A stretch of 64,000 bases of DNA, taken from Onchocerca lupi (lineage: Eukaryota; Nematoda; Chromadorea; Rhabditida; Onchocercidae). Location: the NCBI GenBank assembly GCA_028564675.1, contig JAOVVO010000164.1, positions 62,001 through 126,000 on the forward strand. The letters run 5' to 3'. Positions 62,822-64,000 of the stretch are shown here, piece by piece. Made by a program: the position numbers and the translations under genes. The notes under the pieces are model-generated. The model saw only the letters and a list, made by a program, of their open reading frames with translations, did not search any database and was not told the origin of the DNA. Every line of letters begins with the position of its first letter. The stretch's first letter is position 1.

Positions 62822-64000
62822 CTAATGTTCTTTAGTAGGTAACAATCCAGAGTCTTTTACCATTGCATGAAACAATGAATCCGGATCATCCAACAACTTT
62901 TTTGGTGTATCGAATTCACGAATACAACCATTTTCAAGTACCAAAATCCTAAAATCAGCAAAAAAATAAATGACAAATCCCAAATACGTCTAATTATTTC
63001 GTAAATTAAAAAAAAAAAATACTTGACGACTTAAAAAATATCAGTATAAAGCGAACCTATCACTATTCATAACCGTGTGTAAGCGATGTGCAATTGTAAG
63101 CACCGTGCAACGGGAGAACTGTTCACGTATCGTTTTTTGGATTAGTGCATCTGTTTCCATATCAACAGACGCTGCTGCTTCATCCAGAATCAAAATCTGA
63201 TTCATTCGCAACACTGCTCGAGCCAAACAAAGCAGTTGTCTCTGTCCAACACTAAAACAGCAGTGATTATTTCCAGTAGTATGCGTATTAATTACATATA
63301 TCATAACGCTGTCGAATATTCTCAATATTTCCACTTATTTCTAAATGCAAAGGTCTCCTCCAAAAGGCATCTTTCTATTTCATTTTTTCTGGATTTGATG
63401 GATCCTAAAAAATAGTTTGACTTTTTAGGCATCCATGCAATGGCATAACCATATCTGCATCCGATAATCATATGTTTTTTTCTGGTTGCACAATTGTAAT
63501 TTTTTCAAAATTTGAAAGTCAGAGACTTCCAGAAATCGGAATATTCAAATAGTATATGTATATATATTGTTTGCAATTTGTAATAGTTCGATAAGCTTGA
63601 TTCGCCAACAGCGAAGGATTTTGAAATATACTTCTTACCTAATATTTTCACCACCTTCACTTAATTTATGCTCCAGTTTGTTGGGAAACGAGTTCACCAA
63701 TAAATCAAGATGAGCCATTCGCAATGCATTCCATAATACTGCATCATCAAAATGACCGAATGGATCCAAATTCATGCGTAACGTTCCAGAAAACACAACA
63801 GGATCCTTCATTCAATGAAATTAACATATGGGAATTTCCGATATATTCATAATGCAATGGAAGTATGCAATATAACAATCACGCATTTAATCCTGGTGAA
63901 TTCAATGAAAACCCCTACTGAATCAGTCGTTAAAAAATGACACCTGTGGAACAATTGTTAACTTTGAGCGAAGATTATCCAGCGATATTTTCGAGATATC
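62822..64000 (-). CDS. ABCC/MRP-type ABC transporter, C-terminal part only
   Basis: Partial: the 5' portion lies beyond the right edge. Four exons in phase: 64000(edge)-63944, 63805-63639, 63251-63057, 62948-62822 (TAG). They encode the end of the second nucleotide-binding domain: ISLDNLRSKLTIVPQ with the Q-loop, DPVVFSGTLRMNLDPFGHF, the signature EGGENISVGQRQLLCLARA, Walker B ILILDEAAASVD, the H-loop TIAHRLHTV, and the tail ILVLENGCIREFDTP. NLDPF following FSG(T/S)LR is typical of subfamily C (multidrug resistance-associated proteins), which export glutathione or other conjugates and drugs. The gene ends LLPTKEH. Walker A and the membrane domains are not in the window, so the exact member cannot be named. 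Confidence 0.92.

Overview
The window is AT-rich nuclear DNA of a nematode, most likely a clade III/filarial parasite. The genes have many small exons with GT-AG introns, TTTCAG-type acceptors and poly(T) runs before some start codons, and their closest recognisable relatives are conserved animal and nematode families. Species assignment is inference. Most listed ORFs are single exons or shadows, so I rebuilt genes exon by exon, requiring splice phases to match; exon coordinates are in each entry.

Layout. 1-7.1 kb: no supportable gene, but a degenerate SL1-like sequence at 119-140. 7.1-9.1 kb: a 21-bp repeat with splice-like flanks, then a possible unrecognised secreted-protein gene (TATA box 7514, stop 9121) with an unresolved frame problem. 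11.46-15.54 kb (+): secreted protein with three lustrin-like Cys modules. 17.33-22.73 kb (+): complete HID-1 orthologue (15 exons, 750 aa). 22.7-24.6 kb: convergent intergenic DNA with a minus-strand pseudogene-like remnant. 24.64-31.01 kb (-): BTB-BACK protein with an AT-hook and nine zinc fingers, probably EOR-1 (16 exons, 959 aa). 32.3-36.8 kb (+): tandem HSD17B10-type dehydrogenases; the first has lost the catalytic Tyr and Lys. 37.66-43.13 kb (+): WAPL cohesin-release factor (19 exons, 811 aa). 44.91-49.46 kb (-): heparan sulfate N-deacetylase/N-sulfotransferase (13 exons, 859 aa). 50.49-52.61 kb (+): TMEM185-like membrane protein. 53.52-56.59 kb (+): DPH4 (DNAJC24) and RABL3, whose reading frames overlap by ATGA. 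57.17-60.20 kb (-): membrane-anchored beta-lactamase-like protein (LACT family). 61.54-61.94 kb (-): probable small single-pass membrane protein. 62.82-64.0 kb (-): 3' end of an ABCC/MRP transporter running off the window.

The genes are mostly unrelated housekeeping or developmental functions: dense-core vesicle sorting, transcription, mitochondrial metabolism, cohesin release, heparan sulfate synthesis, diphthamide synthesis, a small GTPase and export. The two best leads are the overlapping DPH4/RABL3 frames, which suggest a shared transcript or shared splice acceptor, and the dehydrogenase pair in which one copy looks like a pseudoenzyme. I found no mobile element, CRISPR, rRNA or convincing tRNA.
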